Translations under genes and position numbers: made by a program | Notes under the pieces: generated by a model | Seen by the model: only the letters and a program-made list of their open reading frames with translations | The model's database searches: none | What the model was told of the DNA's origin: nothing | DNA from: Filomicrobium insigne | GTDB taxonomy: Bacteria > Pseudomonadota > Alphaproteobacteria > Rhizobiales > Hyphomicrobiaceae | DNA: 64,000 nt | NCBI RefSeq assembly: GCF_900104305.1 | Contig: NZ_FNJC01000001.1 | Coordinates: 372,001 to 436,000 of the forward strand | Direction: 5' to 3' | In this document: one piece after another, positions 35,980 through 44,373 of the stretch | How positions within the stretch are numbered: position 1 is the first letter of the stretch | Layout of the letters: each line of letters opens with the position of its first letter

Positions 35980-36007
35980 GTTCACGTTGATCTTGATCAA
36001 CGTGAAC
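35980..36007. promoter_or_regulatory. 28-bp perfect inverted repeat containing an FNR/FixK box
   Basis: Two 13-bp arms (GTTCACGTTGATC and its exact complement) around a TT centre. The core at 35987-36000 is TTGATCTTGATCAA, a perfect TTGAT-N4-ATCAA box for FNR/FixK/Anr proteins. It is about 106 bp upstream of the phasin start and 40 bp past the acyl-CoA ligase stop. The outer arms exceed what FNR needs and could also form a transcript-end hairpin. Confidence 0.75.
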
Positions 36008-36046
36008 TGCGACGCGCTGGCGCTGCCGTACACTAAAGTATTCCGC

Positions 36047-38728
36047 CTACTTCAGCTGGAGAGACACGATCGAGAGACCCGGATCGCCCGTATCGAGATG
36101 CGCCTGAAATCCCATCTCGTGGCACAACTTCAGCATCTTCGTATTGTCTCTCAGAACGAACCCGTCGATCCGCGAAATGCCGTCAGCCTTTGCAAAGCGG
36201 ATGAGCTCTTCCAGAAGAGCGTATCCCAACCCTCGTCCTTGTTGATCCGTTCGCACAACGAGGCCGAACTCAGACATCTCCTTGTCCGGGTCCGAAGACA
36301 GACGGCCTATGCCCGCCAATTCGCCAGATGCTACGTCTATCGCGACGAAGGCAATGTCCCGCTCGTAGTCGAGTTGTGTAAGCCGCAACAGCATCTCGTT
36401 TGGAAAGTGCTTGCGCGGCGCAAGGAGCCGCAAACGTAAATCTTCTGCCGATACCTTCTCCAGGAAAGTCGGATAAAGGGCGACGTCCGCGGGCTTGATG
36501 GGACGAACATGATACCGCGTGCCGTGGAGGATCAGATCTTTCTCCCAACCTGAGGGATAAGGACGGACGGCAAGATCAGGATTGGGAGTGGGGCAATCGA
36601 TATTTTCTGGATTGATCTCGATCCTCGCATCGAGAGCTACGACGCCATCGCTATCGGCAATCAGCGGATTTATGTCCAATGAGACTATGCAGGCAAAGTC
36701 AACGATCATGCGTGAAAGCGCATTCAACGCACGGCTGATCGCCTCGCGGTTGGCTGCCGGGCGGTCGCGGTAGCCAGCCAGAAGGCGGCCGATCCGCGTA
36801 CGATCTATGAGATCGCCAGCAAGGACGTCATCCAATGGAGGCAGGCCGGTCGCGGTGTCGGCGACGACCTCGACGGCCGTCCCGCCGGCGCCGAACAAGA
36901 TGACTGGTCCGAAGACCGGATCACGGCTCATCCCGAGCAGCAGTTCCTGCGCATTTTTACGGGCAACCATCGGCTGCAAGGTGAAGCCGTCGATCGTGGC
37001 GTCGGGCCTCTCTTTTGCAACTCTCTTCACCATTTTCTCTGCAGCAGCACGCGCAGCTGCAGCTGTTTCGATGTTGAGCGCAACGCCTCCGATATCGGAT
37101 TTGTGGGAAATTTGCCTCGATAGTAGCTTGACGACGATCTTGTCCGACGTTTCCAGCAGCTTCAATGCCAGCTTTTCGACGTCATCGACCGAAGGCGCCT
37201 CGACCATATCCGGTACTGGAATTTCGTAGGCTGCCAGAGCTGCTTTGGCTTCAGGCTCGGTAAGTATGCTGCGACCTTCATTGGCAACTTTCTGGAAGAT
37301 CTCGAAGACGCGCTCTCGATTGACGTGCATGTCCTCGCTGCCGTGGGTCGGCACACGCATCAGCGCCTTCTGCGCTCGTGACCAGTCGCTCAAATATGAG
37401 ACTGCGACGGCCGCATCGTCCGGCGTCTCGAAACTCGCCAGTCCGCTATCTTGCAGAATATGCCGCGCCGGGATGGCGGACTTACCGCCTAGCCAACACG
37501 TCAGAACCGGCTTCCCGGCAATCGTGCCGCTGCTGGCGAGTGCCCCTACCGCTTTCGCAGCATCACTCGCTGACGCCAGTCCTGTCGGACAGTTTAAAAC
37601 CAACAGGGCGTCCATGTTGGGGTCCGCAGCCACGGCAGCAACAGCTTCCTTGTAACGGCCGGGGGGTGCATCACCGATAATGTCAACCGGGTTGGCGCGC
37701 GACCAGTTGGACGGCAACGCCCGATCTAGCCTTGCGATGGTCTCGGGCGAAAGTTCAGGAAGCTCTCCCTTGCAGTCGACCAGACGATCTACAGCAAGCA
37801 CGCCTGCGCCGCCGCCATTCGTTACGATGCCGACCCGAGAGCGCTTCAACTGCTTGAACCGCGCTAATACCTCTGCCGCGTCAAAGAGCTCGCCTAAATC
37901 GTGCACGCGAAGAATGCCGGCCCGATTCAAGGCTGCGTCAACCGCGGCATCCCCGCCTGCCAATGCCCCCGTGTGCGTTGCGGCCGCCTTGGCCGCCTGT
38001 TCATGCCGACCCGACTTAATCGCGATGACAGGCTTTATGCGGGCTGCAGCACGGGCAGCAGACATAAACTTGCGCGGGTTGGGTATTGTCTCAAGGTACA
38101 TAAGGATGGCGCGTGTTTTCCCATCCCCCGCAAGCATGTCTAGGTAATCGCCAACATCGACATCCGCCATGTCACCAAGAGAAACGATGTGTGAAAAGCC
38201 GACATTCTCGTCAGCCGCCCAATCGATAAGGGAGGTCGCGATTGCCCCGGATTGAGAGAGAAGTGCCAGTCCGCCAGGGCGCGGAAACATGTGCGCGAAG
38301 CTAGCATTCAGCTTAGCCTCTGGAACGATCAACCCCACCGTGTTCGGCCCGATAATGCGGAAAAGGAACGGCTTGGCAGCATCGAGCATCGCCTGTCGCA
38401 AACCGTTCTCGCGCGTAAGGCCCGCCGTTATCACAACGGCTGCGCGGGTACCTTTCTCACCAAGCTCGTGGATGAGACTGGGAATAGCTCCAGGCGGCGT
38501 GGCGATGACTGCAAAATCGGGAATGCTAGAAATGTCGCTCACCCGTGCATAGCAACGACGCCCTGCGACTTCATCATACTTCGGATTGACCGGCCATATT
38601 TCTCCGGCGAACCCCGCTTCAATAATATTTCGCATCAAGATGTGGCCGAGCGAGCCTTCGCGACTGGAGGCCCCCAGGACGGCAATCGACTTAGGGCGAA
38701 CCGCATGTTCGAGGTTACGGATTGTCAT
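36047..38728 (-). CDS. NDP-forming acyl-CoA ligase fused to GNAT acetyltransferase (Pat-like)
   Basis: An 893-residue fusion. Residues about 1-450 are CoA-binding and ligase domains (IAVLGASSREGSLGHILMRN, FRIIGPNTVGL, LLSQSGAIATSLIDWA, GRHEQAAKAAATHTGALAGG); about 480-690 an ATP-grasp domain (LTEPEAKAALAAYEIPVPD, EKMVKRVAKERPDATIDGF, ILFGAGGTAVEVVAD); and about 730-893 a GNAT acetyltransferase (LVVRTDQQGRGLGYALLEEL). The phosphoryl-transfer His of ADP-forming acetyl-CoA synthetases appears kept in THTG, so it may be an active ligase as well as a lysine acetyltransferase. It follows an alcohol dehydrogenase gene on the same strand. Confidence 0.9.
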   Translation of the reverse strand: MTIRNLEHAVRPKSIAVLGASSREGSLGHILMRNIIEAGFAGEIWPVNPKYDEVAGRRCYARVSDISSIPDFAVIATPPGAIPSLIHELGEKGTRAAVVITAGLTRENGLRQAMLDAAKPFLFRIIGPNTVGLIVPEAKLNASFAHMFPRPGGLALLSQSGAIATSLIDWAADENVGFSHIVSLGDMADVDVGDYLDMLAGDGKTRAILMYLETIPNPRKFMSAARAAARIKPVIAIKSGRHEQAAKAAATHTGALAGGDAAVDAALNRAGILRVHDLGELFDAAEVLARFKQLKRSRVGIVTNGGGAGVLAVDRLVDCKGELPELSPETIARLDRALPSNWSRANPVDIIGDAPPGRYKEAVAAVAADPNMDALLVLNCPTGLASASDAAKAVGALASSGTIAGKPVLTCWLGGKSAIPARHILQDSGLASFETPDDAAVAVSYLSDWSRAQKALMRVPTHGSEDMHVNRERVFEIFQKVANEGRSILTEPEAKAALAAYEIPVPDMVEAPSVDDVEKLALKLLETSDKIVVKLLSRQISHKSDIGGVALNIETAAAARAAAEKMVKRVAKERPDATIDGFTLQPMVARKNAQELLLGMSRDPVFGPVILFGAGGTAVEVVADTATGLPPLDDVLAGDLIDRTRIGRLLAGYRDRPAANREAISRALNALSRMIVDFACIVSLDINPLIADSDGVVALDARIEINPENIDCPTPNPDLAVRPYPSGWEKDLILHGTRYHVRPIKPADVALYPTFLEKVSAEDLRLRLLAPRKHFPNEMLLRLTQLDYERDIAFVAIDVASGELAGIGRLSSDPDKEMSEFGLVVRTDQQGRGLGYALLEELIRFAKADGISRIDGFVLRDNTKMLKLCHEMGFQAHLDTGDPGLSIVSLQLK

Positions 38729-38809
38729 TGAGCTTCACCTCGCCATCGTGACAACATGCTCTTTTGGAAAGAGCTTTGTTGGATCGGTGGTACCCATATC
38801 GGCCGAACA

Positions 38810-39793
38810 TTACGGCACCAGTACCGCTGCTCCATTAAGTCGACCGGAGCGCAAATCCGCCAACGCGTCGTTGGCCGCGTCCAGGGGATAAACCGTGGTA
38901 TGCGTCTTCACCCCAGCCTTGCGGGCTACAGGGAAGAACTCCCGCGCATCCTGACGCGTTAGGTTTGCCACCGATACAAGCTCGCGCTCGCCCCAGATCA
39001 AGCGGTAGCGCATTTGCGGAATGTCGCTCATGTGAATGCCACCGCACACGACCCTTCCGCCTTTAGCGACCGCCGCAAGAGCGGCCGGGACGAGCGCGCC
39101 CACCGGTGCAAAAATTATCGCAGCATCGAGAAGTTCCGGCGAAGGTTCATCTGAACCGCCCACCCATGTGACCCCAAGGCTTCGCGCAAACTCTTGCGAT
39201 TTCGTATCTCCGGGGCGGGTGAAGGCGTACACGGCACGCCCCTGCCACAGACATATCTGAGTAATGATATGAGCCGCCGCACCAAAACCGTAGATCCCTA
39301 TCATTTTGCCTTCACCAGCATGGCGCAACGACCTCCATCCAATCAAACCTGCACACAGGAGAGGTGACGTTGCTATCGGATCAGCGTTGGGATCGAGGTC
39401 AAACGCGAAGTCCGACGTGGCCACCGTATGCGTGGCAAATCCTCCGTCGCGCGTGTAACCAGTGAACAAAGGATGGTCACAGAGGTTTTCACGATCGCTC
39501 CGGCAATAACCGCACTGCCCACAAGTCTGGCCCAGCCAGGGTATGCCAACGCGGTGTCCAATTCGATCTGCGGAAACACCCGGTCCGACGGCATCAACAA
39601 TGCCGACGATCTCGTGCCCTGGCACCAACGGCAACTTTGGCTCTGACAGATCACCATCAACGATATGAAGGTCGGTCCGGCACACCGCACATGCTTCTAT
39701 CTTTACACGTACTTCACCTTCGCCGGGCGTTGGATCTGGCCGCTCGACAAGTTGCAGAGGCTTGTCAAGCTTTTCGAAAATCATTGCCTTCAT
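38810..39793 (-). CDS. Zinc-dependent alcohol dehydrogenase
   Basis: A 327-residue medium-chain dehydrogenase. The catalytic zinc ligands lie in ACAVCRTDLHIVDGDL and VPGHEIVGIVDAV, and the structural zinc site in LGQTCGQCGYCRSDRENLCD. The nucleotide-binding stretch is MIGIYGFGAAAHIITQICL. The ATG at 39793 is preferred to a GTG two codons earlier. It probably oxidises or reduces alcohols or aldehydes in fermentative balance; in other alphaproteobacteria such a gene stands next to the same Pat-like fusion and PHA genes. A FixK-type site lies 91 bp upstream. Confidence 0.9.
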   Translation of the reverse strand: MKAMIFEKLDKPLQLVERPDPTPGEGEVRVKIEACAVCRTDLHIVDGDLSEPKLPLVPGHEIVGIVDAVGPGVSADRIGHRVGIPWLGQTCGQCGYCRSDRENLCDHPLFTGYTRDGGFATHTVATSDFAFDLDPNADPIATSPLLCAGLIGWRSLRHAGEGKMIGIYGFGAAAHIITQICLWQGRAVYAFTRPGDTKSQEFARSLGVTWVGGSDEPSPELLDAAIIFAPVGALVPAALAAVAKGGRVVCGGIHMSDIPQMRYRLIWGERELVSVANLTRQDAREFFPVARKAGVKTHTTVYPLDAANDALADLRSGRLNGAAVLVP

Positions 39794-39883
39794 GCGCACA
39801 CCCTGCAGTCAATTTTTCGCTGTTGACGGTCTAGGCCGTGGCCGCTTCCATACCTAAATAAATAGGACCAACACTCGTTGGCT

Positions 39884-39897
39884 TTGATGCAGTGCAA
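39884..39897. promoter_or_regulatory. Candidate FixK-type site between adh and hpf
   Basis: TTGATGCAGTGCAA matches TTG(A/C)-N6-(T/G)CAA. It lies in the divergent gap, 91 bp before the alcohol dehydrogenase start and 103 bp before hpf, and could serve either. Confidence 0.45.
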
Positions 39898-39999
39898 AGA
39901 GTTTGGAACATTTCACGGCGGGGGTTTCACTTACATAATCCATCCGTTTCCGTCGCATCCAGCTTTGACGCTGTAGGCTTCACTTCGCGAGGCAAGACT

Positions 40000-40329
40000 A
40001 TGCAAGACCCACTCATCATCACGTTTCGGCATCTAGAGTCTTCTGAGGCGGTCGAGAACCAAGTCCGACAACGTCTCACGGATCTTCAGAAGCTCTATCC
40101 CAGGATCGTTGCCTGTGAAGTCGTGATAGAAGCTCCTCAAAAACGGAAAGTTACAGGCCGGGAGTTCAAGGTCCACCTGAAACTCTCAATTCCTGGTCCG
40201 GATATTAACGTCACAGGTGAGGCAAGTCGCGGTGAAGCCGCTGAGGATGTCAACGTAGCCGTGCGCGAGGCCTTCGAGGCTGCTGAGCGTATTCTCGTGG
40301 AGCGTAAGGAGAAATTGGCCAGACACTAA
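40000..40329 (+). CDS. hpf: Short ribosome hibernation-promoting factor (HPF/YfiA family)
   Basis: A 109-residue protein with the HPF fold: ITFRHLESSEAVENQVRQRL, LQKLYPRIVACEVVIEAPQ, FKVHLKLSIPGPDINVTGEA and the helix VNVAVREAFEAAERILVERK. It lacks the C-terminal dimerisation domain of long HPF, so it belongs to the short class that binds 30S subunits and stalls translation. I chose the ATG at 40000 (GAGG 8 nt upstream); a longer frame starts at 39892 but lacks homology. The FixK-type site upstream suggests use during oxygen-limited arrest. Confidence 0.88.
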   Translation: MQDPLIITFRHLESSEAVENQVRQRLTDLQKLYPRIVACEVVIEAPQKRKVTGREFKVHLKLSIPGPDINVTGEASRGEAAEDVNVAVREAFEAAERILVERKEKLARH

Positions 40330-40355
40330 CCACGGCATACCGAGTTGCAAATATG

Positions 40356-40391
40356 CTTCCCCGGTCATCAGGCCGGGGAAGACATCTTATT
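40356..40391 (+). terminator. Probable terminator after hpf
   Basis: CTTCCCCGG / CCGGGGAAG (40356-40364 with 40373-40381) with an 8-nt loop, 27 bp after the hpf stop, followed by a short T-rich run (ACATCTTATT). Confidence 0.7.
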
Positions 40392-40797
40392 AAGGGCCTT
40401 CAATTTTAAGTGTTATTTGCGCCTCTTAAGCGGCTCTCTGTTCGGCAGCATCGAGCCTTACCATTTGCATTGACGCCTCCATGATGCTCTGCGTCTTTTG
40501 CGGCTCCCTAGCCACGTTACTCAAGCTTGCGCCTCACGCGCCTTTTAATTTTTAATTCCGCCCATCATATTCCGTCGGCTGAACTATTTTTCTCCTGCCA
40601 CTTTTGCAAAACGCAATGAATCAACACCTTGCAACTCCGCACCCACCGCATGAATTTCGAAATTATCTCTATAGCTATCCATTAACTATTGCCGCGCCTC
40701 GAAAATTAATTGATACGCCAAAGCAAAATTTTCTTTTATAGTGGGCACTGAGAATGGGGGGTCTCATAGCGGATTCATTCACTGCGGAGACCTAAAA
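40392..40797. other. Intergenic region, no gene seen
   Basis: AT-rich 400 bp between the hpf terminator and the repeat-bearing secreted protein gene. It should hold that gene's promoter. No RNA gene or reading frame with a good ribosome binding site was seen. Confidence 0.5.
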
Positions 40798-41112
40798 ATG
40801 AGACCTTATCTGACATCGGCACTTCTTATTCTCTTGGCCGGCGCAATATCCTCACCAGCGATCTCTCAGGACAATACGAAAGGTGGTCCGCCCAAGTCCA
40901 TGGGCGATGAAGCCGGAAAACTGCCTGCGACCGGGACCATGAGCGAGCGTCTCCCAGAAATGGGAGCTACTCCTCGCCCCTCCCCCGAAATGGAAACCGG
41001 ATCTGTCGGCCCCAAAGGCCCCGCTAAGACCATGGGCGACGAAGCCGGGAAACTTCCTGCAACCGGAAATATGAGCGGTGCGGTCCCAAAGATGACCACT
41101 CCGGAAAAATAA
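40798..41112 (+). CDS. Small secreted protein with internal repeat
   Basis: A 104-residue protein. The ATG at 40798 has GGAGA 9 nt upstream and gives a signal peptide (MRPYLTSALLILLAGAISSP then AISQ). The mature part is Pro/Gly-rich and unstructured-looking, with two copies of MGDEAGKLPATG (residues 35-46 and 79-90) separated by ERLPEMGATPRPSPEMETGS. No family recognised; similar secreted Gly/Pro-rich repeats exist in Hyphomicrobiales, I think. It precedes the HdeD gene by 79 bp on the same strand. Confidence 0.8.
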   Translation: MRPYLTSALLILLAGAISSPAISQDNTKGGPPKSMGDEAGKLPATGTMSERLPEMGATPRPSPEMETGSVGPKGPAKTMGDEAGKLPATGNMSGAVPKMTTPEK

Positions 41113-41191
41113 TGGTGTTCGACGCGGTCGTGCAATCGCATGGCCGCGAACTCGATAAGGTTTTGCAACCCCAATTCCTGGAGATTAAATC

Positions 41192-41755
41192 ATGGCGGAC
41201 AAATCAATTACCTATACCGATTCTGGCGGTGCGAGTTGGTGGGGCGCTATTCTGCTCGGGGTCGTCTTTGTTATCGCCGGGCTTTTCATTCTCGGAGATT
41301 TGGCCCTTGCAACGGTTATCAGTGCTGTGCTGATCGGTATCGTTCTGCTTGTTGCTGGTATCGCGGAAATCATTCATTCCTTCTCCGCACAGCATTGGCG
41401 CGGCTTCCTGCTGAGGCTGTTGGTCGGCTTCTTGTACGCAGCCGGTGGTGTCCTACTTGTCGCCGACCCGCTGCGCGCTTCGATCGCCCTCACGCTCGTT
41501 TTCGGGATCGCGTTGATCGCTTCCGGTATCGTGCGTCTTTTCCAAGCCTTTCAATACTGGGACTGGGCCGGATGGCTTCTATTACTTTCCGGAGTCGTCG
41601 GCATCGCCGCTGGTGCAGTCATCCTCACTCAGTGGCCGATCAGTGGCCTATGGGTGCTTGGCCTCGTCGTGGGCGTGGATCTGCTCATCCATGGGTTCTG
41701 GTGGATTTCGCTTGGTTGGCGCATGCGGCATGACCATCGCGCCGTTCCAGCGTGA
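41192..41755 (+). CDS. HdeD family membrane protein (DUF308)
   Basis: A 187-residue protein with six membrane helices in three paired repeats: WGAILLGVVFVIAGLFILGD, VISAVLIGIVLLVAGIAEII, RLLVGFLYAAGGVLLVADPL, ASIALTLVFGIALIASGIVR, LLLLSGVVGIAAGAVILTQW and WVLGLVVGVDLLIHGFWWIS. The recurring GxxxxxxGxxxL and D/NP turns are typical of HdeD/DUF308 proteins, linked to acid resistance in Escherichia. A GGAGA site precedes the ATG at 41192. Confidence 0.9.
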   Translation: MADKSITYTDSGGASWWGAILLGVVFVIAGLFILGDLALATVISAVLIGIVLLVAGIAEIIHSFSAQHWRGFLLRLLVGFLYAAGGVLLVADPLRASIALTLVFGIALIASGIVRLFQAFQYWDWAGWLLLLSGVVGIAAGAVILTQWPISGLWVLGLVVGVDLLIHGFWWISLGWRMRHDHRAVPA

Positions 41756-41811
41756 CGTTTCCGGACTTCTGCCGAACCAGAAGGGTATGTTGGGAGTAGG
41801 GATAGCAACGG

Positions 41812-42876
41812 ATGCCATCGGGTGGGGGCAAGACGACCAACAGATCTGGTTCCCGCCGTCGAACGACGGTGAAGCTCATTGACCTCGCGCTGCAAGGTGG
41901 GGGGTCTCATGGCGCATTTACTTGGGGCGTATTGGATAGGCTTCTCGAAGAGCCTGACCTCAAGATTGACGCCATCTCTGGCACATCGGCCGGCGCGATG
42001 AATGCTGCCGTCCTCGCCGATGGCTGGACAGACAACGGCGCGATTGGTGCACGCGCGGCTCTTGATGCCTATTGGAATCGCGTATCTCGGGCCGCCGCCT
42101 TAAGCCCCCTGCAACGAACTCCAATCGATCGGATGCTCGGGCGTTGGACGCTTGATACGTCACCAGCCTTCATCGCGATGGATTTGATGTCGCGAGTTTT
42201 CTCGCCCTACGACCTCAATCCGCAAGGGTTCAATCCACTTACCCGGATCCTGGAAGAGAGTATCGATTTTGAGAGGCTCTCCCGCGCGCCGATCAAACTG
42301 TTCGTTACGGCTACAAACGTCCGAACCGGGCGCGGCCGCATCTTCCGGAACGCGGAAATTACGCCGGAGGTCCTACTCGCCTCCGCATGTCTGCCAACAC
42401 TGTTTCAATCCGTGGAAATAGACGGTGAACCCTACTGGGATGGTGGATTTGCGGGAAATCCGACAATTACGCCCCTGGTCCGTGAAAGCGATGCGCAGGA
42501 TACGATCCTCGTACAAATCAACCCTCGGGAGCGCCCGGGAACGCCCAGGACCGCAGCGGAGATTTTCAATCGACTGAATGAGGTCTCCTTCAATGCGACG
42601 CTCATGAAAGAGCTGAGGATGATCGCGCTTTTGCGTCAGGTGGCCGACCCTGGCTCGGGAGAAGGTGCGCGTTGGGCTAGTATGCGAACCCATCGGATCA
42701 TGAGCGACATGATGGTGACGTTGGGTTACTCGTCAAAGCTAAACGCCGAATGGGCCTTCCTCACCATGCTGCGGGATGAAGGGCGACGTTGCGCTTCAGA
42801 ATTTCTCGATGTGCACAAAAACGATATCGGGCAGAGCTCCACGGCCGATCTCGATGTTCTTTTGGCGGAGTGCTAG
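41812..42876 (+). CDS. Patatin-like phospholipase
   Basis: A 354-residue patatin-fold esterase. The oxyanion hole LALQGGGSHGAFTWGVLDRL lies at about residue 24-43, the catalytic Ser in ISGTSAGAMNAAVLADG, and the Asp in YWDGGFAGNP. It has no signal peptide, so it is likely cytoplasmic, acting on lipids or, as in some PHB-making bacteria, on the polyester granule. The gene is followed 3 bp later by a GntP permease gene, so they are co-transcribed. The lipid or polymer substrate is unknown. Confidence 0.92.
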   Translation: MPSGGGKTTNRSGSRRRTTVKLIDLALQGGGSHGAFTWGVLDRLLEEPDLKIDAISGTSAGAMNAAVLADGWTDNGAIGARAALDAYWNRVSRAAALSPLQRTPIDRMLGRWTLDTSPAFIAMDLMSRVFSPYDLNPQGFNPLTRILEESIDFERLSRAPIKLFVTATNVRTGRGRIFRNAEITPEVLLASACLPTLFQSVEIDGEPYWDGGFAGNPTITPLVRESDAQDTILVQINPRERPGTPRTAAEIFNRLNEVSFNATLMKELRMIALLRQVADPGSGEGARWASMRTHRIMSDMMVTLGYSSKLNAEWAFLTMLRDEGRRCASEFLDVHKNDIGQSSTADLDVLLAEC

Positions 42877-42879
42877 GTC

Positions 42880-44334
42880 ATGGGGCTTTTCGGAATCCTG
42901 ATCGCCCTGGGATTGTTGATCTGGTTTGCCTACCGGGGCTGGAGCATTCTTCTGTTGGCGCCGGCAGCGGCGCTCCTGGCAGCCGCCCTTTCAAATCAGC
43001 CGTTACTTGCTCACTGGACGCAAACGTTCATGGGCAGCGCTGCAAACTTCTTCGCGCAATTCTTTCCTCTATTTCTCCTCGGCGCGCTGTTTGGCAAGTT
43101 GATGGACGACAGCGGATCGGTCCGAGCCATTTCGCGCTTCATGACTGAGCGTCTTGGACCGAGCCACGCCATGTTGGCGGTCGTGCTTGCTGGGGCGATG
43201 GTCACGTATGGCGGCGTTAGTCTGTTTGTCGCCTTCTTTGTTCTGGCCCCCATGGCGCAGGAACTGTTTCGCGCGGCGAACATCCCACGGCGGCTGATGC
43301 CCGCAGCCATCGCGCTCGGGACATCGACCTTCACAATGTCGGCGTTGCCGGGAACACCGGCCATTCAAAATGCCATTCCGATGCCGTTCTTCGGAACAAC
43401 CCCGTTTGCGGCACCTGGACTTGGAATTGTTGCCGCGCTCATCATGTTCGGGTTCGGGATGTGGTGGCTCAACCGCGTGGAGGCTTCGGCGCGAGATGCA
43501 GGTGAGGGCTTTGGCGGCGACAATGCGAGCCCGCTTGATACAGTGGCCGACGATCAGCTTATTCGAGAACGGGCAACAACCGCGCGCGAGTTTGACCCCG
43601 CAGAGTTGCGACATGGGCAACAGAGCGACAGCCTTCCGCCGATTGGACTCGCAGTGCTGCCACTTGTTGCGGTCGTCGGCATCAACCTGCTTATGGCAAC
43701 CTTTATCTTGCCGTCGCTGGATTTCTCATTCCTGGCAGAGGAGCGTTGGGGAGCAACGTCTTTGTCAGCGGTGGGTGGCGTCTGGTCTGTTGCCGTCGCA
43801 CTGGCTTCCGCAACACTGATTTTGATCCTCACAAACAGGCAACGGCTGCCGGCATTGCGCGAAAGCATGGACGCAGGCGCCAACGCCGCGGTGCTGCCTG
43901 CCGTCAGTGTTGCAAGCCTGGTGGGCTTCGGCGCGGTCATTGCCGCATTGCCGGCGTTTGCGTTGGTCCGGGATTGGGTCCTCTCTATCGAGGGCGGGCC
44001 TCTTGTCTCGCTCACGGTCGCGACCAATGTTTTGGCTGCGCTCACCGGCTCCGCATCAGGTGGGCTCACGATTGCGCTGGATACGCTTGGCGAAACATAC
44101 ATGCAGCTTGCCCATGAACTGGGTATCAACCCGGAGCTGCTGCATCGTGTGGCGGTGATCGGCTCGGGCACTCTCGACAGCCTCCCGCACAACGGCGCCG
44201 TCGTGACCCTGCTTGCCGTGTGCGGGACCACGCACGGGGACAGCTATCGAGATATCGTCATGGTGGCGATCGTCGGCGCCATTATCGCCCTCGTCGCCGT
44301 AATCCTCCTGGGCTCGTTGTTTGGGTCCTTCTGA
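42880..44334 (+). CDS. GntP-family permease
   Basis: A 484-residue permease with about twelve helices, from IALGLLIWFAYRGWSILLLA to VAIVGAIIALVAVILLGSLF. Landmarks are ALFGKLMDDSGSVRAISRFM near residue 70, VLAGAMVTYGGVSLFVAFFV and FTMSALPGTPAIQNAIPMPF. GntP proteins carry gluconate and related hydroxyacids or 3-hydroxybutyrate. Since it is coupled to a patatin gene, 3-hydroxybutyrate made from PHB is an attractive but unproven substrate. Confidence 0.9.
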   Translation: MGLFGILIALGLLIWFAYRGWSILLLAPAAALLAAALSNQPLLAHWTQTFMGSAANFFAQFFPLFLLGALFGKLMDDSGSVRAISRFMTERLGPSHAMLAVVLAGAMVTYGGVSLFVAFFVLAPMAQELFRAANIPRRLMPAAIALGTSTFTMSALPGTPAIQNAIPMPFFGTTPFAAPGLGIVAALIMFGFGMWWLNRVEASARDAGEGFGGDNASPLDTVADDQLIRERATTAREFDPAELRHGQQSDSLPPIGLAVLPLVAVVGINLLMATFILPSLDFSFLAEERWGATSLSAVGGVWSVAVALASATLILILTNRQRLPALRESMDAGANAAVLPAVSVASLVGFGAVIAALPAFALVRDWVLSIEGGPLVSLTVATNVLAALTGSASGGLTIALDTLGETYMQLAHELGINPELLHRVAVIGSGTLDSLPHNGAVVTLLAVCGTTHGDSYRDIVMVAIVGAIIALVAVILLGSLFGSF

Positions 44335-44373
44335 GCCCCTCCCGCCGCCTAGATGACGCTCAGACCGGAGACC

